DNA from: JAAERC01 sp032123495
GTDB taxonomy: Bacteria > Zixibacteria > MSB-5A5 > GN15 > PGXB01
Direction: 5' to 3'
Assembly (NCBI GenBank): GCA_032123495.1
Contig: JAQBFG010000048.1
Span: 1-16,996 of the forward strand
DNA: 16,996 nt
The stretch's first letter is position 1. Each line of letters begins with the position of its first letter. Shown here piece after piece: positions 15,530 to 16,996 of the stretch. Both the position numbers and the translations under genes were made by a program. A model generated the notes under the pieces. The model did no database searches, was not told the origin of the DNA, and saw nothing but the letters and a program-made list of their open reading frames with translations.

Positions 15530-16663
15530 ATGTGTATTGGCAAATTGGGTAAATTATTGAGTATTTTATTGGGAATGATACTCCTTATTTTCGCCTGCAG
15601 TGATGATAAATCGACCAACGGAAGTAGTGAAGGCGATATCACTGCCGAAGAATCCATTGGGCCTGATGGTGGCACCCTGGAGTTGGATGATATTGTTTTG
15701 ACAATTCAGGCAGGCGCGTTAGCTGATACCATTGATTTTATCATCGCTGAAAACAATTCACCACCCGCTCTCAGCGGAACACTTAAATTTGTCTCTCCGG
15801 TGTTTACAATTGGACCATCGGGAACAGCTTTTTCCATCCCGACTTTTTTATGGATCACCTATAATGAGGCTCTGTGCGGAAGTTTTCCCGAAAATTCAAT
15901 AGTCATCTACGCGCATGATGGAACCAGCTGGAGTCCTCTATCAACAACCATTTCCACGTCAATAAATGAAGTAAAAGCAACAATTTCGCATCTGTCCGAT
16001 TTTGCAGCCGTAATTGATACTACTATCAGCGCCGAAGGCGCCTTCGCGGCTATGGTTATTGGTAGAGCCATAACTAATATCTCCGGCAACCAAATCCGTA
16101 TTGATCTTATTATGGCCCGTTTTGATACTTCATACGCCCCTTGCAGCGCAATCTCCCCGGTTCAGGTTAATTCAATTACCTGTAATGAGTATACTCTTGA
16201 CTGGGACTCGGACTTAAACAGCTATCAATATATGGAGGTTATCGACAATCCGGAATTTATCGAGTTGGGCGAAGATTATATATTTACCATAACCGGAAAT
16301 TCAAACGTTCCTTCTTTTGCCGATACCATTACTTATCCGGTAAATGAAACCTATGTCACTTCTCCGACTTATTACAGTAATGTATCGCTGTCCGGATTTA
16401 ATGTCTCATGGGAATCGGGGAACAGCGCCGGCACGGTAATGTTATTTTTAATGGATTCTCAAAATGACACAACTGTTTATATCGAAACCGACAATGATGG
16501 CGCCTACACATTTAATTCAGCGGCATTAAGCGGATTAACTGCGGGACAGTACGGACTGGTTATGATCCATGAAAATTGGGATTATATAACAGCCGCAGGA
16601 ATTGATCCGCGTAGTTTCATCAGGGCCAGAGTAATAAACACGACGCCGCTGATATTACAGTAG
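15530..16663 (+). CDS. secreted lipoprotein with N-terminal ZU5-like domain
   Basis: 377 residues from ATG 15530, chosen because GGGG (15519-15522) lies 7 nt upstream; the in-frame GTG at 15509 and ATG at 15524 are worse placed. The N-terminus is a lipoprotein signal peptide with hydrophobic core LSILLGMILLIFA and probable lipidated Cys23 (IFAC, an imperfect lipobox), followed by an acidic Ser/Asp/Gly linker. Residues about 37-150 resemble the ZU5-type module: IGPDGGTLELDDIVLTIQAGAL, a strand region with TFLWITY, and a closing ISHLSDFAAVID segment. Two further beta-rich, immunoglobulin-like stretches (about 160-270 and 275-370) complete the chain. Proteins of this type are surface or periplasmic lipoproteins of unknown binding role. 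It is a single-gene transcript with its own promoter and terminator. Confidence 0.85.
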   Translation: MCIGKLGKLLSILLGMILLIFACSDDKSTNGSSEGDITAEESIGPDGGTLELDDIVLTIQAGALADTIDFIIAENNSPPALSGTLKFVSPVFTIGPSGTAFSIPTFLWITYNEALCGSFPENSIVIYAHDGTSWSPLSTTISTSINEVKATISHLSDFAAVIDTTISAEGAFAAMVIGRAITNISGNQIRIDLIMARFDTSYAPCSAISPVQVNSITCNEYTLDWDSDLNSYQYMEVIDNPEFIELGEDYIFTITGNSNVPSFADTITYPVNETYVTSPTYYSNVSLSGFNVSWESGNSAGTVMLFLMDSQNDTTVYIETDNDGAYTFNSAALSGLTAGQYGLVMIHENWDYITAAGIDPRSFIRARVINTTPLILQ

Positions 16664-16680
16664 CTAATATCAAAATCCAT

Positions 16681-16714
16681 AAAAATAGCCCCTGAAATAT
16701 TTGGGGCTATTTTT
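16681..16714 (+). terminator. bidirectional-looking Rho-independent terminator
   Basis: 12-bp inverted repeat AAAAATAGCCCC (16681-16692) / GGGGCTATTTTT (16703-16714) with a 10-nt loop, continued by Ts (to 16716) on the plus strand. It ends the lipoprotein transcript 17 nt after its stop. The minus strand also ends in a T-run after the stem, so it can serve the convergent dinB-like gene that stops at 16746. Confidence 0.88.
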
Positions 16715-16745
16715 TTGGAATAAAGTGAAAGTGGAATAAATTATA

Positions 16746-16996
16746 TTACAATTTTGTCCCGGCCAGTTTGATTGCTGATGAACCGTAACGGTTTCTGATT
16801 GAGTCAACTGCCTCACTGCTGGCTGACATCTTCTTCCCGGATTTATCTTCTAATAACGACAACTGTTGGTTTTCTTTATTTTCTATCAAATTTGATGCTT
16901 TTACTCCTAAAAGCCTGACTTTTACATGAGGTCCATATTTTCGTGGAAGTAATTTTTTTGCGGTTTCATATATTAATTTACACTGATCGGTCGGAT
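16746..16996 (-). CDS. dinB: C-terminal end of DNA polymerase IV (Y-family), 5' end outside window
   Basis: 83 complete codons of an open minus-strand frame entering from the right edge and ending at TAA 16748-16746. The translation matches the little-finger/C-terminal part of Y-family DNA polymerase IV: YETAKKLLPRKYGPHVKVRL, then the LLGVKASNLI motif, a QLSLLED segment corresponding to the beta-clamp-binding QLsLF motif, and an AVDSIRNRYGSSAIKLAGT ending. Pol IV does error-prone translesion synthesis. Catalytic residues lie outside the window, so activity cannot be judged. UmuC is less likely because of the short C-terminus after the clamp motif. Confidence 0.82.
   Translation of the reverse strand, partial: PTDQCKLIYETAKKLLPRKYGPHVKVRLLGVKASNLIENKENQQLSLLEDKSGKKMSASSEAVDSIRNRYGSSAIKLAGTKL

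Noticed and set aside
1..16996. CRISPR arrays, tRNA/rRNA genes, insertion sequences, toxin-antitoxin or phage-defence genes
   Set aside because: No direct repeat arrays, cloverleaf-like segments, transposase motifs or defence-domain proteins were recognised by reading both strands; a tRNAscan and IS search would be the decisive check.

Overview
This window looks like a piece of chromosome from a Gram-negative (two-membrane) bacterium. It carries an LptD-type LPS-assembly outer-membrane protein, a Cys-lipoprotein with a ZU5-like domain and a secreted M1 peptidase, in AT-leaning DNA. The style is reminiscent of uncultured FCB-group lineages (Zixibacteria-like), but that is an impression without any database search. 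Promoter-like sites resemble TTGACA/TATAAT, which does not favour Bacteroidota in the strict sense. I see no insertion sequences, phage genes, CRISPR arrays, tRNAs or rRNAs.

Layout. Almost everything from 1 to 15333 is on the minus strand, so it reads right to left. At the right end come a truncated dinB-like gene (16746-16996, minus) and a plus-strand ZU5-type lipoprotein (15530-16663). These two converge on a shared, bidirectional-looking terminator at 16681-16714. The lipoprotein is divergent from a PLP aminotransferase (14113-15333, minus), which ends at a strong hairpin terminator at 14070-14097. A tightly packed run follows: dapF homologue, MFS transporter, 101-aa unknown, argS, EPSP-synthase-like protein, with spacings from a 4-nt overlap to 17 nt. 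A MATE transporter comes 63 nt later. A second packed group is FAH-family enzyme, M1 peptidase and six-helix membrane protein (overlapping or abutting). After it come an alaX-like editing protein and the lptD-like gene, which runs off the left edge.

Most genes are housekeeping or envelope functions: tRNA charging and editing, lysine/peptidoglycan-type and amino-acid enzymes, LPS export, efflux. The surprise is in the argS operon. The DapF homologue keeps the fold and substrate-binding motifs but has serine in place of both catalytic cysteines. The EPSP-synthase homologue keeps the two-domain sequence pattern but has lost essentially every recognisable substrate-binding and catalytic residue. 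Two biosynthetic enzymes with remodelled active sites in one operon is the observation I would follow up first. Second are the extended periplasmic part of LptD and the M1 peptidase translationally coupled to an unknown membrane protein.
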